Below are positions 1-10,603 of a stretch of 64,000 bases of DNA, piece by piece. The translations under genes were made by a program, and so were the position numbers. Source of the DNA: Pseudomonas vanderleydeniana (lineage in GTDB: Bacteria > Pseudomonadota > Gammaproteobacteria > Pseudomonadales > Pseudomonadaceae); contig NZ_CP077093.1 of NCBI RefSeq assembly GCF_014268755.2, forward strand, positions 248,001-312,000, read 5' to 3'. Every line of letters starts with the position of its first letter. The first letter of the stretch is position 1. The notes under the pieces are model-generated. The model saw nothing but the letters and a program-made list of their open reading frames with translations. It did not search any database and was not told the origin of the DNA.

Positions 1-1062
1 GATGGTCGCCAGTTGCGGGCTGATGGCGATGTCGATGTCGCCACCCTGGATCAGGTCGACATAGGCCGGGTTGTTGATGATGGTCATGACCTTCTTCGCG
101 CCCATCCGCTTGGCCAGCAGCGAGGACATGATGTTGGCCTCGTCGTCGTTGGTCAGCGCCAGGAACAGGTCGGCATCGTTGATGTTCTCTTCCATCAGCA
201 GGTCGCGGTCCGAGGCACTGCCCTGCAGCACCACGGTGCTGTCGAGGGTGTCGGACAGCTGCCGGCAGCGGGCGGCATTCATCTCGATGATCTTCACCTG
301 GTAGCGGCTTTCGATCGCCTCGGCCAGGCGCTCGCCGATCTGCCCGCCGCCGGCGATGACGATGCGCTTGTTGCTTTCGTCGAGCCGGCGCATTTCGCTC
401 ATCACCGCGCGGATGTGTGCCTTGGCGGCGATGAAGAACACTTCGTCGTCGGCCTCGATCACCGTATCGCCGCGGGGCATGATCGGCCGGTCGCGGCGGA
501 AGATCGCCGCCACCCGGGTGTCACCGTTGGGCATGTGTTCGCGCAACTGGCGCAATTGCTGGCCGACCAGCGGGCCGCCGTAGTAGGCGCGGATCGCCAC
601 CAGCTGGGCCTTGCCCTCGGCGAAGTCGATCACCTGCAGGGCGCCGGGGGTTTCGATCAGACGCTTGATGTAGTTGGTGACCACCTGTTCCGGGCTGATC
701 AGCACGTCCACCGGGATCGCGTCGTTGTCGAACAGCTCGGTGCGGGTCAGGTAGGCCGACTCGCGCACCCGGGCGATCTTGGTCGGGGTGTGGAACAGGG
801 TATGGGCGACCTGGCAGGCGACCATGTTGGTCTCGTCGCTGTTGGTCACCGCCACCAGCATGTCGGCGTCGTCCGCGCCGGCCTGGCGCAGGATCGTCGG
901 GAACGAGGCGCGGCCCTGCACGGTGCGGATGTCCAGGCGGTCGCCGAGGTCGCGCAGGCGCTCGCCATCGGTGTCGACCACGGTGATGTCGTTGGCCTCG
1001 CTGGCCAGGTGTTCGGCCAGCGTGCCGCCGACCTGTCCGGCGCCGAGAATGATGATTTTCAT
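1..1062 (-). CDS. trkA: Trk potassium uptake protein TrkA, 3' part cut by window edge
   Basis: Peripheral NAD-binding subunit that gates the TrkH/TrkG potassium channel on the inner face of the membrane. The start is the ATG at 1062. The N-terminus reads [13 protein letters not shown], a Rossmann GxGxxG loop at residues 7-12, which is the NAD-binding half of the first RCK domain. About 354 of the usual roughly 457 residues are in the window, so the second RCK copy is incomplete here because of the window edge, not because of a mutation. It follows rsmB on the same strand with a gap of 37 bp, the usual Pseudomonas order rsmB-trkA, and is probably co-transcribed with fmt and rsmB. Family assignment is firm; the missing C-terminus cannot be judged. 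Confidence 0.95.
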   Translation of the reverse strand, partial: MKIIILGAGQVGGTLAEHLASEANDITVVDTDGERLRDLGDRLDIRTVQGRASFPTILRQAGADDADMLVAVTNSDETNMVACQVAHTLFHTPTKIARVRESAYLTRTELFDNDAIPVDVLISPEQVVTNYIKRLIETPGALQVIDFAEGKAQLVAIRAYYGGPLVGQQLRQLREHMPNGDTRVAAIFRRDRPIMPRGDTVIEADDEVFFIAAKAHIRAVMSEMRRLDESNKRIVIAGGGQIGERLAEAIESRYQVKIIEMNAARCRQLSDTLDSTVVLQGSASDRDLLMEENINDADLFLALTNDDEANIMSSLLAKRMGAKKVMTIINNPAYVDLIQGGDIDIAISPQLATI

Positions 1063-1099
1063 CGGGTGGCTTTCATCCCTGTGGCTCCGTTCGACCCGC

Positions 1100-2410
1100 T
1101 CAGCCGCGTGCGGCGGCGATCTTGATCAGTTTGGCGTAGTAGAAACCATCGTGGCCACCTTCCTGTGCCAGCAGTTGCCGGCCATGGGGCTGCTTGACGC
1201 CGAAGCTGCCCGCAATGTCCAGCTCGCGGGCACCGGAGGTGCGGGCCAGGAATGCCTCGATCACTTCGGTGTTTTCCGTCGGCAGGGTCGAGCAGGTGGC
1301 GTAGAGCAGGATGCCGCCGACTTCCAGGGTCGCCCACATCGCGTCCAGCAATTCACCCTGCAGGCTGGCCAGGGCGGCGATGTCGTCGGCCTGGCGGGTC
1401 AGCTTGATGTCCGGGTGGCGGCGGATGACGCCGGTGGCCGAACAGGGCGCGTCGAGCAGGATGCGCTGGAACGGCTTGCCGTCCCACCAGTTGGCGGTGT
1501 CGCGGCCATCGGCGGCGATCAGTTCGGCCTCCAGCCCCAGGCGGTCGAGGTTTTCGCGTACCCGCAGCAGGCGCTTGGCCTCCAGGTCGACGGCGACCAC
1601 CCCGGCCAGTTGCGGCTGGGCTTCGAGGATATGGCAGGTCTTGCCGCCTGGCGCGCAGCAGGCATCCAGCACCCGTTGGCCGGGCGCCAGGTCCAGCAGG
1701 TCGGCGGCCAGTTGCGCGGCCTCGTCCTGCACGCTGATCCAGCCCTCGGCAAAGCCTGGCAGGTTGCGCACGTCGCAGGCTTCGTCGAGGACGATGCCGT
1801 CGCGGCTGTAGGTGCACGGCCGGGCCGCGACCGCGGCGTCACCCAGCAGCTTGAGGTAGGCGTCGCGGCTGTGATGGCGGCGGTTGACCCGCAGGATCAT
1901 CGGCGGGTGGGCGTTGTTCGCGGCGCAGATGGCTTCCCACTGCTCGGGCCAGAACGCCTTCAGCGATTTCTGCAGCCAGCGCGGGTGGGCGGTACGCACC
2001 ACCGGGTCGCGTTCCAGCTCGGCCAGCAGCTCGGTGCTTTCGCGCTGCGCGCGGCGCAACACGGCATTGAGCAGGCCCTTGGCCCAGGGTTTTTTCAGCT
2101 TGTCGGCGCAACCGACGGTCTCGCCGATGGCGGCGTGGGCCGGGATGCGGGTGTAGAGCAACTGGTAGAGGCCAACCAGCAACAGCGCCTCGACATCGGC
2201 ATCGGCGGCCTTGAAAGGCTTCTGCAGCAGCTTGGCCGCCAGCGCCGACAGCCGTGGCTGCCAACGGGCGGCGCCGAACGCCAGGTCCTGGGTCAGGCCA
2301 CGATCGCGGGCCTCGACCTTGTCCAGCTGCGCCGGCAGGGAGCTGTTGAGCGAGGCCTTGCCGCTGAGGACGGCGGCCAGTGCCTTGGCGGCGGCCAGGC
2401 GCGGGTTCAT
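1100..2410 (-). CDS. rsmB: 16S rRNA (cytosine-967-C5)-methyltransferase RsmB
   Basis: Methylates C967 of 16S rRNA using S-adenosylmethionine (formerly Sun/Fmu). The protein has 436 residues, the normal family length. An N-terminal NusB-like RNA-binding region (about 1-140) precedes a SAM-dependent methyltransferase domain. The SAM loop DACCAPGGK is at 249-257. Both catalytic cysteines are present: C323 in DAPCSATG and C373 in ATCST. The ATG at 2410 overlaps the stop of fmt by 4 bp (ATGA), which indicates translational coupling in an fmt-rsmB-trkA transcript. Confidence 0.97.
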   Translation of the reverse strand: MNPRLAAAKALAAVLSGKASLNSSLPAQLDKVEARDRGLTQDLAFGAARWQPRLSALAAKLLQKPFKAADADVEALLLVGLYQLLYTRIPAHAAIGETVGCADKLKKPWAKGLLNAVLRRAQRESTELLAELERDPVVRTAHPRWLQKSLKAFWPEQWEAICAANNAHPPMILRVNRRHHSRDAYLKLLGDAAVAARPCTYSRDGIVLDEACDVRNLPGFAEGWISVQDEAAQLAADLLDLAPGQRVLDACCAPGGKTCHILEAQPQLAGVVAVDLEAKRLLRVRENLDRLGLEAELIAADGRDTANWWDGKPFQRILLDAPCSATGVIRRHPDIKLTRQADDIAALASLQGELLDAMWATLEVGGILLYATCSTLPTENTEVIEAFLARTSGARELDIAGSFGVKQPHGRQLLAQEGGHDGFYYAKLIKIAAARG

Positions 2411-3351
2411 TGGCCGAGTACCGTACCGAGGGCGAATTTCTCGCGGCGGCTGTTGAACAGGTCACTGAAATTCAGCGCCTTGCCGCCGGGCAATTGCAGG
2501 CGGGTCAGGCACAGCGCGCCCTGGCCGGTGGCTACGATCAGGCCGTCCTTGCTCGCGGCAAGGATTTCGCCCGGCTGGCCCTGGCCTTCGGCGGTGCTGG
2601 CGGCCAGCACTTTCAGGGCTTCGCCGTCGAGGCTGCTATGGCAGATCGGCCATGGGTTGAAGGCACGGATCAGCCGTTCCAGCTCGACGGCCGGGCGCTG
2701 CCAGTCGATGCGCGCCTCATCCTTGTTCAGCTTGTGGGCGTAGGTGGCCAGGCTGTCGTCCTGTACGTCGCCGACCAGCGTACCGGCGGCCAGGCCGGCG
2801 ATGGCCTCGATGACTGCCGGTGGGCCGAGTTCGGCCAGGCGGTCATGCAGGGTGCCACCCGTGTCCTCGGCACTGATCGGGGTGACGGTCTTGAGCAGCA
2901 TCGGCCCGGTGTCGAGGCCGGCCTCCATGCGCATCACGGTCACGCCACTTTCCGCGTCGCCGGCTTCCACCGCGCGCTGGATCGGCGCCGCACCGCGCCA
3001 GCGCGGCAGCAGCGAGGCGTGGCTGTTGATGCAACCCAGGCGCGGGATATCCAGTACCACCTGCGGCAGGATCAGGCCATAGGCGACCACCACCATCAGG
3101 TCCGGCTTGAGCACCGCCAGCTCGGCCTGGGCGTCTTCATTGCGCAGGGTTGGCGGTTGCAGGACGGTGATGCCGTGTTCCAGCGCCAACTGCTTGACCG
3201 GGCTCGGCATCAACTTCTGCCCGCGTCCTGCCGGCCGGTCCGGCTGGGTATAGACGGCGACGATCTCATGGGGGCTGTCGAGCAGGGCCTTGAGGTGTTC
3301 GGCGGCGAATTCGGGGGTGCCGGCGAAGACGATGCGCAGTGGCTCAGTCAT
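2407..3351 (-). CDS. fmt: Methionyl-tRNA formyltransferase
   Basis: Formylates initiator Met-tRNA using 10-formyltetrahydrofolate. I chose the ATG at 3351 ([20 protein letters not shown]), giving 314 residues, the family length. The frame stays open further upstream, but only through a REP hairpin, so the longer reading is not real. The catalytic triad is visible as N109, H111 and D147 ([12 protein letters not shown] around 109-120). It lies downstream of def on the same strand with a 149 bp repeat-containing gap and overlaps rsmB by 4 bp. The def-fmt pair is the classic module for formylation and deformylation of nascent proteins. Confidence 0.97.
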   Translation of the reverse strand: MTEPLRIVFAGTPEFAAEHLKALLDSPHEIVAVYTQPDRPAGRGQKLMPSPVKQLALEHGITVLQPPTLRNEDAQAELAVLKPDLMVVVAYGLILPQVVLDIPRLGCINSHASLLPRWRGAAPIQRAVEAGDAESGVTVMRMEAGLDTGPMLLKTVTPISAEDTGGTLHDRLAELGPPAVIEAIAGLAAGTLVGDVQDDSLATYAHKLNKDEARIDWQRPAVELERLIRAFNPWPICHSSLDGEALKVLAASTAEGQGQPGEILAASKDGLIVATGQGALCLTRLQLPGGKALNFSDLFNSRREKFALGTVLGQ

Positions 3352-3419
3352 GGATAGGGCTCGCTTGAGAGAGGACGGGACATTGTCATAATGTCGCTTT
3401 CTGTAGGAGGTGGCGGTGC

Positions 3420-3492
3420 GGCGATCCGACTTGCCCGCGAATGGGCCCTTGAGAGCGCTAAAAGCTTCGCGGGCAAGCCACGCTCCTACACA
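3420..3492. repeat. REP-type inverted repeat between def and fmt
   Basis: The arms CTTGCCCGCGAA and TTCGCGGGCAAG flank a short centre and are followed by GCTCCTACA-type sequence. The same arms recur at about 48.25-48.35 kb and 59.50-59.60 kb. It lies between the def stop and the fmt start and may form a hairpin in the mRNA. Confidence 0.8.
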
Positions 3493-3500
3493 GGATGGGA

Positions 3501-4007
3501 TCAGGCGTTCTGGCGGTGCTGCTTTTCCAGCTTCTTCTTGATCCGGTCGCGCTTGAGCGTCGACAGGTAATCGACGAACAGCTTGCCGTTGAGGTGGTCG
3601 CATTCGTGTTGGATGCACACCGCCAGCAGACCATCGGCTTCCAGTTCGAACGGCTTGCCGTCGCGGTCCAGCGCCTTGATCTTCACGCGGGTCGGGCGAT
3701 CGACGTTCTCGTAGAAGCCCGGCACCGACAGGCAGCCTTCCTGGTACTGGTCCTTCTCTTCGGTCAGCGGTTCGAACTCGGGGTTGATGAACACCCGTGG
3801 CTCGCTGCGATCCTCGCTCAGGTCCATGACCACGATACGCTGGTGCACGTTGACCTGGGTCGCGGCAAGGCCGATGCCCGGGGCTTCGTACATGGTTTCA
3901 AACATGTCATCGATCAGTTGCCGAACCTTGTCGTCCACCTCGGCCACGGGTTTGGCGATGGTGCGCAGGCGCGGGTCTGGAAATTCGAGGATGTTTAAAA
4001 TGGCCAT
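3501..4007 (-). CDS. def: Peptide deformylase
   Basis: Metalloenzyme that removes the N-formyl group from nascent proteins. It is 168 residues long, normal for the family. All three signature motifs are intact: GIGLAATQ (44-51), EGCLSVPG (90-97, metal ligand C92) and QHECDH (133-138, ligands H134 and H138, catalytic E135). The ATG at 4007 gives [15 protein letters not shown], a typical N-terminus. It is transcribed away from the divergent LysM gene, with 151 bp between their starts, so both promoters must lie there. Confidence 0.97.
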   Translation of the reverse strand: MAILNILEFPDPRLRTIAKPVAEVDDKVRQLIDDMFETMYEAPGIGLAATQVNVHQRIVVMDLSEDRSEPRVFINPEFEPLTEEKDQYQEGCLSVPGFYENVDRPTRVKIKALDRDGKPFELEADGLLAVCIQHECDHLNGKLFVDYLSTLKRDRIKKKLEKQHRQNA

Positions 4008-4158
4008 AGGCGTATTTGCTGCACATGTGAGGTAAAGTCAGAGACGGCTGCCGAAACGTCACGGCGGGATCGGCTACCGTTGTAAAACGTTCTCCCTGGG
4101 AGCGAGCCGCGGGGCTCTGGCGTTTCACGCGAAGACACATGATAAAGGGATTCACTGC

Positions 4159-5181
4159 ATGAGGAAAACACTACTCGCCCTGCTGCTGGCCTTTACCGGT
4201 GTCGCGCAGGCGCAAGTGCAACTCAAGGATGGTTATCCACAGCGCTACACCGTGGTGCGCGGTGACACGCTCTGGGACATTTCCGGGAAGTTTCTCCGCG
4301 AACCGTGGAAGTGGCCGCAGATCTGGCATGCCAATCCGCAGATCGCCAACCCCGACCTGATCTACCCCGGCGACACCCTGACCCTGCAGTTCGTCGACGG
4401 CCAGCCACGGCTGGTGGTCGAGCGTGGCGCGTCCCGGGGGACCATCAAGTTGTCGCCGCAGGTGCGCCGCTCGCCGGTGGCCGAGGCGATTCCGAGCATT
4501 CCGCTGGAGAAGATCAACGCCTTCCTGCTGAGCAACCGCATCGTCGACAGCGTCGAGGAGTTCAAGCGCGCGCCGTACATCCTGGCCGGCAACAACGAGC
4601 GGGTACTCAGCGGCATGGGCGACCGGATCTACGCGCGTGGCGCCTTCGACCCGACGCACAACGTGTATGGCCTGTTCCGCCAGGGCAAGGTCTACACCGA
4701 CCCGCAGACCAAGGAATTCCTCGGCATCAACGCCGATGACATCGGTACCGGCGAGCTGCTGGCCACCGAGGGCGATGTCGGCACCCTGACGCTGCGTCGC
4801 ACCACCGAGGAAGTGCGCCTCGGCGACCGGCTGTTCGTCAGCGAGGAGCGGCCGATCACCTCGACCTTCATGCCGAGTGCGCCCCAGTCTCAGGTCAACG
4901 GCGTGATCATAGATGTGCCACGAGGTGTTACACAGATCGGCGTCATGGACGTGGTGACGATCGACAAGGGACGCCGCGACGGGCTGGCCGAAGGCAATGT
5001 TCTCGCGGTGTTCAAGACCGGCGAGACGGTTCGCGACCGGGTCACCGGGCAACCGGTGAAGATTCCCGACGAACGTTCCGGCCTGCTGATGGTGTTCCGC
5101 ACCTACGAAAAGCTCAGCTATGGTTTGGTACTCAATGCCACGCGGTCGCTGGCAGTGCAGGACAAGGTACGCAATCCGTAA
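4159..5181 (+). CDS. Secreted LysM-domain peptidoglycan-binding protein, TsaP-like
   Basis: A 340-residue exported protein. Residues 1-18 form a signal peptide ending AQA. A LysM module starts near residue 29 (RYTVVRGDTLWDISGKFL) and should bind peptidoglycan. The rest is a long conserved C-terminal region found in the family. In other bacteria (established for Neisseria and Myxococcus) the homologue TsaP is linked to the type IV pilus secretin; that role is inferred here from family and location only. It is divergent from def and is followed by dprA after 104 bp. A perfect DnaA box lies inside the gene (4233-4241). Confidence 0.85.
   Translation: MRKTLLALLLAFTGVAQAQVQLKDGYPQRYTVVRGDTLWDISGKFLREPWKWPQIWHANPQIANPDLIYPGDTLTLQFVDGQPRLVVERGASRGTIKLSPQVRRSPVAEAIPSIPLEKINAFLLSNRIVDSVEEFKRAPYILAGNNERVLSGMGDRIYARGAFDPTHNVYGLFRQGKVYTDPQTKEFLGINADDIGTGELLATEGDVGTLTLRRTTEEVRLGDRLFVSEERPITSTFMPSAPQSQVNGVIIDVPRGVTQIGVMDVVTIDKGRRDGLAEGNVLAVFKTGETVRDRVTGQPVKIPDERSGLLMVFRTYEKLSYGLVLNATRSLAVQDKVRNP
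4233..4241 (+). promoter_or_regulatory. DnaA box inside LysM gene
   Basis: Perfect TTATCCACA. It is read in frame as part of Gly-Tyr-Pro-Gln, using the less common TAT and CCA codons. Part of the cluster described in the findings. Confidence 0.6.
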
Positions 5182-5230
5182 CGCTTGCCGCAGCGTCTGC
5201 GGCAGCTTGCCGAACAGGTTACTCACAGAG

Positions 5231-5239
5231 TTATCCACA
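5231..5239 (+). promoter_or_regulatory. DnaA box upstream of dprA
   Basis: Perfect TTATCCACA in the 104 bp gap before dprA, about 47 bp before its ATG. It is the only box of the cluster placed where it could act directly on a downstream gene start. Confidence 0.6.
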
Positions 5240-5285
5240 GCTTGTCCAGGCTTGTGCACGACCGCCTCGGATCAAGGATGAGTGG

Positions 5286-6389
5286 ATGTCACGGTCTGTG
5301 TGCAACACCCTGTCGCCGGCGGAGCTGGAAGCCCGCCTGCGTCTGCATCGCCTGCCGGAAATCGGCCCCCGGCGCTTTCTTCAACTGATCGACACCTTTG
5401 GTTCGGCCTCTTGCGCCCTGAGCGCCCCGGCCGCCGCCTGGCGGTCGCTGGGGTTGCCCGCAGGGAGTGCCGAGGCGCGCCGCAGCCCGTCCGTGCGCGA
5501 TGGGGCCAGCGCTGCATTGGCCTGGCTAGAGCGTCCGGAGCAGCATTTGCTGATGTGGGACCAGGCCGCCTACCCGGCCCTGCTGGCCGAACTGGATGAC
5601 GCCCCGCCACTGCTGTTCGTCGCCGGTGATCCGACCATTCTGGACAAGCCGCAACTGGCACTGGTCGGCAGCCGGCGGGCTTCCCGACCGGGCATTGACA
5701 CCGCCGCCGCCTTCTCACGCAGCCTCGCCGCCGCCGGTTTTGTCATCACCAGCGGCCTGGCCCTGGGCATCGACGGTGCCGCCCACCAGGCTGCCCTGGA
5801 CGTCGGCGGGCGGACGGTGGGCGTGCTCGGGACCGGGCTCGAGAAATTTTATCCACAGCGGCACCGCAGCCTGGCGCAGGCCATGATTGCCCAGGGCAGC
5901 GCCGTGGTGTCCGAGTTTCCCCTGGACGCCCCGCCGCAGCCTGGCAACTTTCCACGGCGCAACCGGATCATCAGCGGCTTGTCCCTCGGCGTACTGGTGG
6001 TCGAGGCCAGCGTCGGCAGTGGCTCGCTGATCACCGCCCGGCTGGCGGCGGAACAGGGGCGCGAGGTCTATGCCATCCCCGGTTCCATCCACCATCCCGG
6101 CGCGCGCGGTTGCCACCAGCTGATCCGCGATGGCGCAGTGCTGGTGGAAACGGTCGATGACATCCTGCAGAACCTGCGCGGCTGGCAGCGCATGCCGTCC
6201 AGCGTGCTGCCCGAGGCCCCAATCCACCCGCTGCTGGCCCTGTTGCATGCCGCGCCGCAGACCAGCGAAGCGCTGGCCCGGGCCTGTGGCTGGAGCCTGG
6301 CGCGGGTGCTGGCGGGCCTGACCGAACTGGAGCTGGAGGGCCGGGTGGCCAATGATGGTGGACGCTGGTTAGCTCGCAGCCCGACCTGA
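5286..6389 (+). CDS. dprA: DNA-processing protein DprA (Smf)
   Basis: Loads RecA onto incoming single-stranded DNA during natural transformation and protects that DNA. The 367 residues hold the Rossmann-like DprA core with LVGSRRASRPG, SGLALGIDGAAH, GVLGTGLEKFYP and FPRRNRIISG motifs, followed by a C-terminal winged-helix region (about 305-365). The ATG at 5286 is preceded by AAGGA at a fitting distance. It is followed 38 bp later by tsaC in the same direction, the common dprA-tsaC pairing. A DnaA box (5849-5857) lies within it. Confidence 0.95.
   Translation: MSRSVCNTLSPAELEARLRLHRLPEIGPRRFLQLIDTFGSASCALSAPAAAWRSLGLPAGSAEARRSPSVRDGASAALAWLERPEQHLLMWDQAAYPALLAELDDAPPLLFVAGDPTILDKPQLALVGSRRASRPGIDTAAAFSRSLAAAGFVITSGLALGIDGAAHQAALDVGGRTVGVLGTGLEKFYPQRHRSLAQAMIAQGSAVVSEFPLDAPPQPGNFPRRNRIISGLSLGVLVVEASVGSGSLITARLAAEQGREVYAIPGSIHHPGARGCHQLIRDGAVLVETVDDILQNLRGWQRMPSSVLPEAPIHPLLALLHAAPQTSEALARACGWSLARVLAGLTELELEGRVANDGGRWLARSPT
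5849..5857 (+). promoter_or_regulatory. DnaA box inside dprA
   Basis: Perfect TTATCCACA within the Phe-Tyr-Pro-Gln codons of the GLEKFYPQRH motif. Part of the DnaA-box cluster. Confidence 0.55.
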
Positions 6390-6427
6390 GGTAAACTGCG
6401 GGCAGCGTTGAATCCGGAGAGCAAGCA

Positions 6428-6985
6428 ATGGTCAAGAGTTGGCGTGTGCAAGAAGCCGCACGAGAAGTTCGCGCAGGAGCGGTGATTGCCTATCCAACCG
6501 AAGCGGTCTGGGGGCTGGGGTGCGATCCCTGGAACGAAGAGGCGGTGGATCGGTTGCTGGCGCTGAAGAATCGTTCGGTGGACAAGGGCCTGATCCTGGT
6601 GGCGGACAACATCCGCCAGTTCGACTTCCTGTTCGAGGATTTCCCCGAGGAGTGGATCGATCGCATGGCCAGTACCTGGCCGGGGCCCAACACCTGGCTG
6701 GTGCCGCACCAGGACCTGCTGCCGGAGTGGGTCACCGGCCTTCACGATACCGTGGCCGTGCGGGTCAGCGATCACCCGCTGGTGCGTGACCTGTGCTCGC
6801 TGGTCGGGCCGCTGATCTCCACCTCCGCCAACCCCCAGGGCCGGCCGGCGGCCAGGACCCGGCTGCGGGTGGAGCAGTACTTCCGTGGGCAGCTGGACCT
6901 GGTGCTGGGCGGTCACCTGGGTGGGCGCAAGAACCCGAGCCTGATCCGCGACCTGGCGACGGGCAAGGTCGTACGCCCTTCGTAG
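6428..6985 (+). CDS. tsaC: Threonylcarbamoyl-AMP synthase (Sua5/YciO/YrdC family)
   Basis: Makes threonylcarbamoyl-AMP from threonine, bicarbonate and ATP, the first step of the t6A37 modification of ANN-reading tRNAs. It is 185 residues, the short TsaC form without the Sua5 extension. The family signature is near the N-terminus ([14 protein letters not shown], about 20-33) and [12 protein letters not shown] follows near 120-131. It lies 38 bp after dprA on the same strand. Annotated as rimN or yrdC in older records. Confidence 0.95.
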   Translation: MVKSWRVQEAAREVRAGAVIAYPTEAVWGLGCDPWNEEAVDRLLALKNRSVDKGLILVADNIRQFDFLFEDFPEEWIDRMASTWPGPNTWLVPHQDLLPEWVTGLHDTVAVRVSDHPLVRDLCSLVGPLISTSANPQGRPAARTRLRVEQYFRGQLDLVLGGHLGGRKNPSLIRDLATGKVVRPS

Positions 6986-7436
6986 CATGTGTATACACAG
7001 TCAGCGGTGAGCCCGCTTTTGTGGTGAGCGGGCTCGTCGGAACGCCGCACCGCCGCGCTGGGGCGCGAAGCGGCCCTGAGACCTACCGCCTCGTTTTTCC
7101 TGACACGCCGTGTACCCAGGCTTTGGGGGCGCCTTGCGCCCCAGCGCGGGCAAGCCCGCTCGCTACAAAGCGCGCTTGCTACAGGGCTCGCCTGCCCACG
7201 CTCGTCGTAGCGTGTGTACACGCAGTCAACGGTGAGCTCGCTTTTGTGGTGAGCGGGCTCGTCGGAACGCCGCACCGCCGCGCTGGGGCGCGAAGCGGCC
7301 CTGAGACCTACCGCCTCGTTTTTCCTGACACACCGTGTACCCAGGCTTTGGGGGCGCCTTGCGCCCCCAGCGCGGGCGAGCCCGCTCGCCACAAAGCGCG
7401 CTTGCTACAGGGCGTGCCTGCTCCCCACGGCGCCTC
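6981..7436. repeat. Tandem duplication of a REP-containing unit of about 223 bp
   Basis: The 455 bp between tsaC and qor hold no gene. The sequence starting CGTAGCATGTGTATACACAG at 6981 is repeated from 7204 (CGTAGCGTGTGTACACGC) with a period of about 223 bp. Each unit has a short TGTGTATACACA-type palindrome, then arms GTGAGCGGGCTCGTCGG and CGGGCAAGCCCGCTCGC enclosing GGGGCGCGAAGCGGCCC and GGGGGCGCCTTGCGCCC. The two copies differ at scattered positions, so the duplication is not brand new. The same inner unit occurs singly at 10.82-10.97, 27.81-27.95 and 49.93-50.07 kb. Confidence 0.9.
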
Positions 7437-7440
7437 TATC

Positions 7441-8418
7441 TCAGGGGAGCAACACCGTCGAGCCGGTCGTCCGCCGTCCCGCCAGCTCGATCTGCGCTTT
7501 CGCCGCCTCGGCCAACCCATACCGCGCGCCGATCTCGATCTTCAACTGCCCACCGATCACCAGCCCGAACAACTCGTCAGCCATCGCCTGCAACTGCTGC
7601 GGGTTGCTGGCATAGGTGCCCAGGGTCGGCCGGGTCACGTACAGCGAGCCCTTGGCCGACAGAATCCCCAGGTTGACCCCTTCCACCGCGCCCGAGGCGT
7701 TGCCGAAGCTTACCAGCAGGCCGCGTGGCGACAGGCAGTCGAGCGACGTCAGCCAGGTGTCCTTGCCGACCCCATCGTAGACCACCGGGACCTTCTTGCC
7801 GTCGGTCAACTCCAGTACCCGCTTCACCACGTCCTCATGGCTGTAGTCGATGGTTTCCCAGGCCCCCAGGGACTTGGCATAGGCGGCTTTCTGCGCCGAG
7901 CTCACGGTGCCGATCAGCTTGGCGCCGATGGCCTTGGCCCATTGGCAGGCCAGCGCCCCGACACCGCCGGCGGCAGCGTGGAACAGCACGGTTTCACCCG
8001 CCTTGAGTTCGTGGGTCTGGCGCAGCAGGTACTGCACGGTCAGGCCCTTGAGCATGACCGCGGCGGCCTGTTCGAAGCTGAGCTGCTCCGGCAGCTTGAC
8101 CAGGTGCGCTTGCGGCAGCACGTGAAACTCGCTGTAGGCGCCCAGCGGACCGGTGCCGTAGGCGACCCGGTCGCCGACCTTGAAACGGGTCACTTCGCTG
8201 CCGACCGCGTCGACGATCCCCGCGCCTTCGCCACCCAGCCCGGAAGGCAGGCTCGGCGGCGAGTACAGGCCACTGCGCCAGTAGGTGTCGATGAAATTCA
8301 GGCCGATGGCCCTGTTCTGTACCCTCACCTGCTGCGGCCCCGGTTCGGCAGGGGTGTAGTCGACATACTCGAGGACTTCGGGGCCACCATGGGCACGGAA
8401 CTGGATTCGCTTGGCCAT
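7441..8418 (-). CDS. qor: NADPH:quinone oxidoreductase, zinc-independent MDR family
   Basis: Cytosolic NADPH-dependent reduction of quinones by one electron. It is 325 residues with the GroES-like N-terminal half and a Rossmann half marked by FHAAAGGVGALACQWAKAIG. There is no structural or catalytic zinc cysteine/histidine set, as expected for QOR. The start at 8418 gives MAKRIQFRAHGGPEVLEYV. It is divergent from hemF with 168 bp between starts. In PAO1 the same gene precedes hemF. Substrate is inferred from the family. Confidence 0.92.
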   Translation of the reverse strand: MAKRIQFRAHGGPEVLEYVDYTPAEPGPQQVRVQNRAIGLNFIDTYWRSGLYSPPSLPSGLGGEGAGIVDAVGSEVTRFKVGDRVAYGTGPLGAYSEFHVLPQAHLVKLPEQLSFEQAAAVMLKGLTVQYLLRQTHELKAGETVLFHAAAGGVGALACQWAKAIGAKLIGTVSSAQKAAYAKSLGAWETIDYSHEDVVKRVLELTDGKKVPVVYDGVGKDTWLTSLDCLSPRGLLVSFGNASGAVEGVNLGILSAKGSLYVTRPTLGTYASNPQQLQAMADELFGLVIGGQLKIEIGARYGLAEAAKAQIELAGRRTTGSTVLLP

Positions 8419-8479
8419 CGATACACTCCTTGAACTGATTCATTGCAAAGCCTGAGGACTGCCTATCGGACTCCTTCGC

Positions 8480-8493
8480 TTGATCTTCGTCAA
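8480..8493. promoter_or_regulatory. Putative ANR (FNR-type) box upstream of hemF
   Basis: TTGATCTTCGTCAA matches the ANR/FNR consensus TTGAT-N4-ATCAA at 9 of 10 fixed positions. A TATGCT hexamer at 8518-8523 would place a transcription start near 8528-8530, putting the box centre about 42-43 bp upstream, the normal activating position. Anaerobic control of hemF by Anr is known in P. aeruginosa. Confidence 0.7.
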
Positions 8494-8562
8494 CTGCGAC
8501 TGTCACGGGCGCGGTGTTATGCTACGGGCCCTTTGCCGGCGGCCGTCCGACGTGCCGCGTAG

Positions 8563-9498
<936 letters not shown>

Positions 9499-9590
9499 CC
9501 GGTATCCTGCGGGATGGTGCGATCGCTGTCGCCGGTCAGGCACCATGCCCATGGAAGCAGGCTGTCTTTGGTTTGTCATTGATAAGCGGC

Positions 9591-9709
9591 CTTGGGGGCC
9601 CTGTTCGCGGATGAATCCGGCTCCCACAGCTTTGTGCCGCATACGGAACTGGTGGCTGCCTCCAGCCTTGTGGGAGCCGGATTCATCCGCGAACAAGGGC
9701 CCCCCAAGC
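9591..9709. repeat. REPIN-like long inverted repeat between hemF and aroE
   Basis: The arms start CTTGGGGGCCCTGTTCGCGG and end in the reverse complement GCGAACAAGGGCCCCCCAAG, each about 40 bp and including GATGAATCCGGCTCCCACAG. A 30-40 bp centre separates them. A related pair is at 12659-12737. Apart from this the 283 bp gap shows only the aroE leader. Confidence 0.9.
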
Positions 9710-9781
9710 TGTGCCTGCAACGATAGAATCCCACCCTACTGATCTGACCGCTGCCTGCCAGCCCACACAGGACCCTGTTTG

Positions 9782-10603
9782 ATGGATCGTTACGTTGTCT
9801 TCGGCAATCCCATTGGCCACAGCAAGTCGCCGTTGATTCACCGTCTGTTCGCCGAGCAGACCGGCCAGCAACTGGACTACAGCACGCTGCTGGCGCCGCT
9901 CGACGATTTTTCCGGTTGTGCCCGGGCGTTTTTCCAGGAAGGCCGTGGAGCCAACGTCACCGTACCGTTCAAGGAAGAGGCGTTCCGCCTGGCTGACAGC
10001 CTGACCGATCGGGCGCGTCGTGCCGGGGCGGTGAACACCCTGAGCAAGCTGGCCGATGGCAGCCTGCTGGGCGACAACACCGACGGTGCCGGCCTGGTGC
10101 GTGACCTGGAGGTCAACGCCGGCTTCAGCCTGCAGGGCAAGCGTGTCCTGCTGCTCGGCGCCGGTGGCGCGGTACGCGGGGCGCTGGAGCCGCTGCTGGC
10201 GCAGCAGCCGGCTTCGCTGGTGATCGCCAACCGCACCGTCGAGAAGGCCGAGTTGCTGGCGGAGCTGTTCGCTGACCTGGGGCCGGTGTCCGCCAGTGGT
10301 TTCGACTGGTTGCAGGAGCCGGTGGACCTGATCATCAATGCCACCTCGGCCAGCCTGTCCGGCGATGTACCGCCGATTGCGTCGAGCCTGGTCGAGCCCG
10401 GCAAGACCGTCTGCTACGACATGATGTATGGCAAGGAGCCAACCGCATTCTGCCGCTGGGCCAGCGAGCGGTCCGCGGCGGTCGCGCTGGACGGCCTGGG
10501 CATGCTCGCCGAGCAGGCGGCGGTGGCTTTCGAGCTGTGGCGTGGCGTGCGCCCGGATACAGCGCCGGTACTGGCCGAGCTGCGGCGCCTGCTGGCCGCC
10601 TAG
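9782..10603 (+). CDS. aroE: Shikimate dehydrogenase (NADP+)
   Basis: Reduces 3-dehydroshikimate to shikimate in aromatic amino acid synthesis. I chose ATG 9782 over the adjacent in-frame TTG at 9779; this gives 273 residues. Shikimate-binding serines are S14 and S16 ([12 protein letters not shown]), and the catalytic pair is K64 (NVTVPFKEE) and D100 (GDNTDGAG). The NADP loop is [10 protein letters not shown]. The TAG stop (10601-10603) is part of a CTAG tetranucleotide that forms the left flank of a MITE-like element, so the present stop codon is shared with the insertion target. Confidence 0.97.
   Translation: MDRYVVFGNPIGHSKSPLIHRLFAEQTGQQLDYSTLLAPLDDFSGCARAFFQEGRGANVTVPFKEEAFRLADSLTDRARRAGAVNTLSKLADGSLLGDNTDGAGLVRDLEVNAGFSLQGKRVLLLGAGGAVRGALEPLLAQQPASLVIANRTVEKAELLAELFADLGPVSASGFDWLQEPVDLIINATSASLSGDVPPIASSLVEPGKTVCYDMMYGKEPTAFCRWASERSAAVALDGLGMLAEQAAVAFELWRGVRPDTAPVLAELRRLLAA

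Noticed and set aside
779..2743. Long plus-strand frame (654 codons) across trkA, rsmB and fmt
   Set aside because: It crosses three well-supported minus-strand genes and has no recognisable domain or ribosome site.
6793..8433. 546-codon plus-strand frame across the REP tandem and qor
   Set aside because: It consists of repeat sequence plus the antisense of qor and encodes duplicated low-complexity peptide only because the repeat is duplicated.
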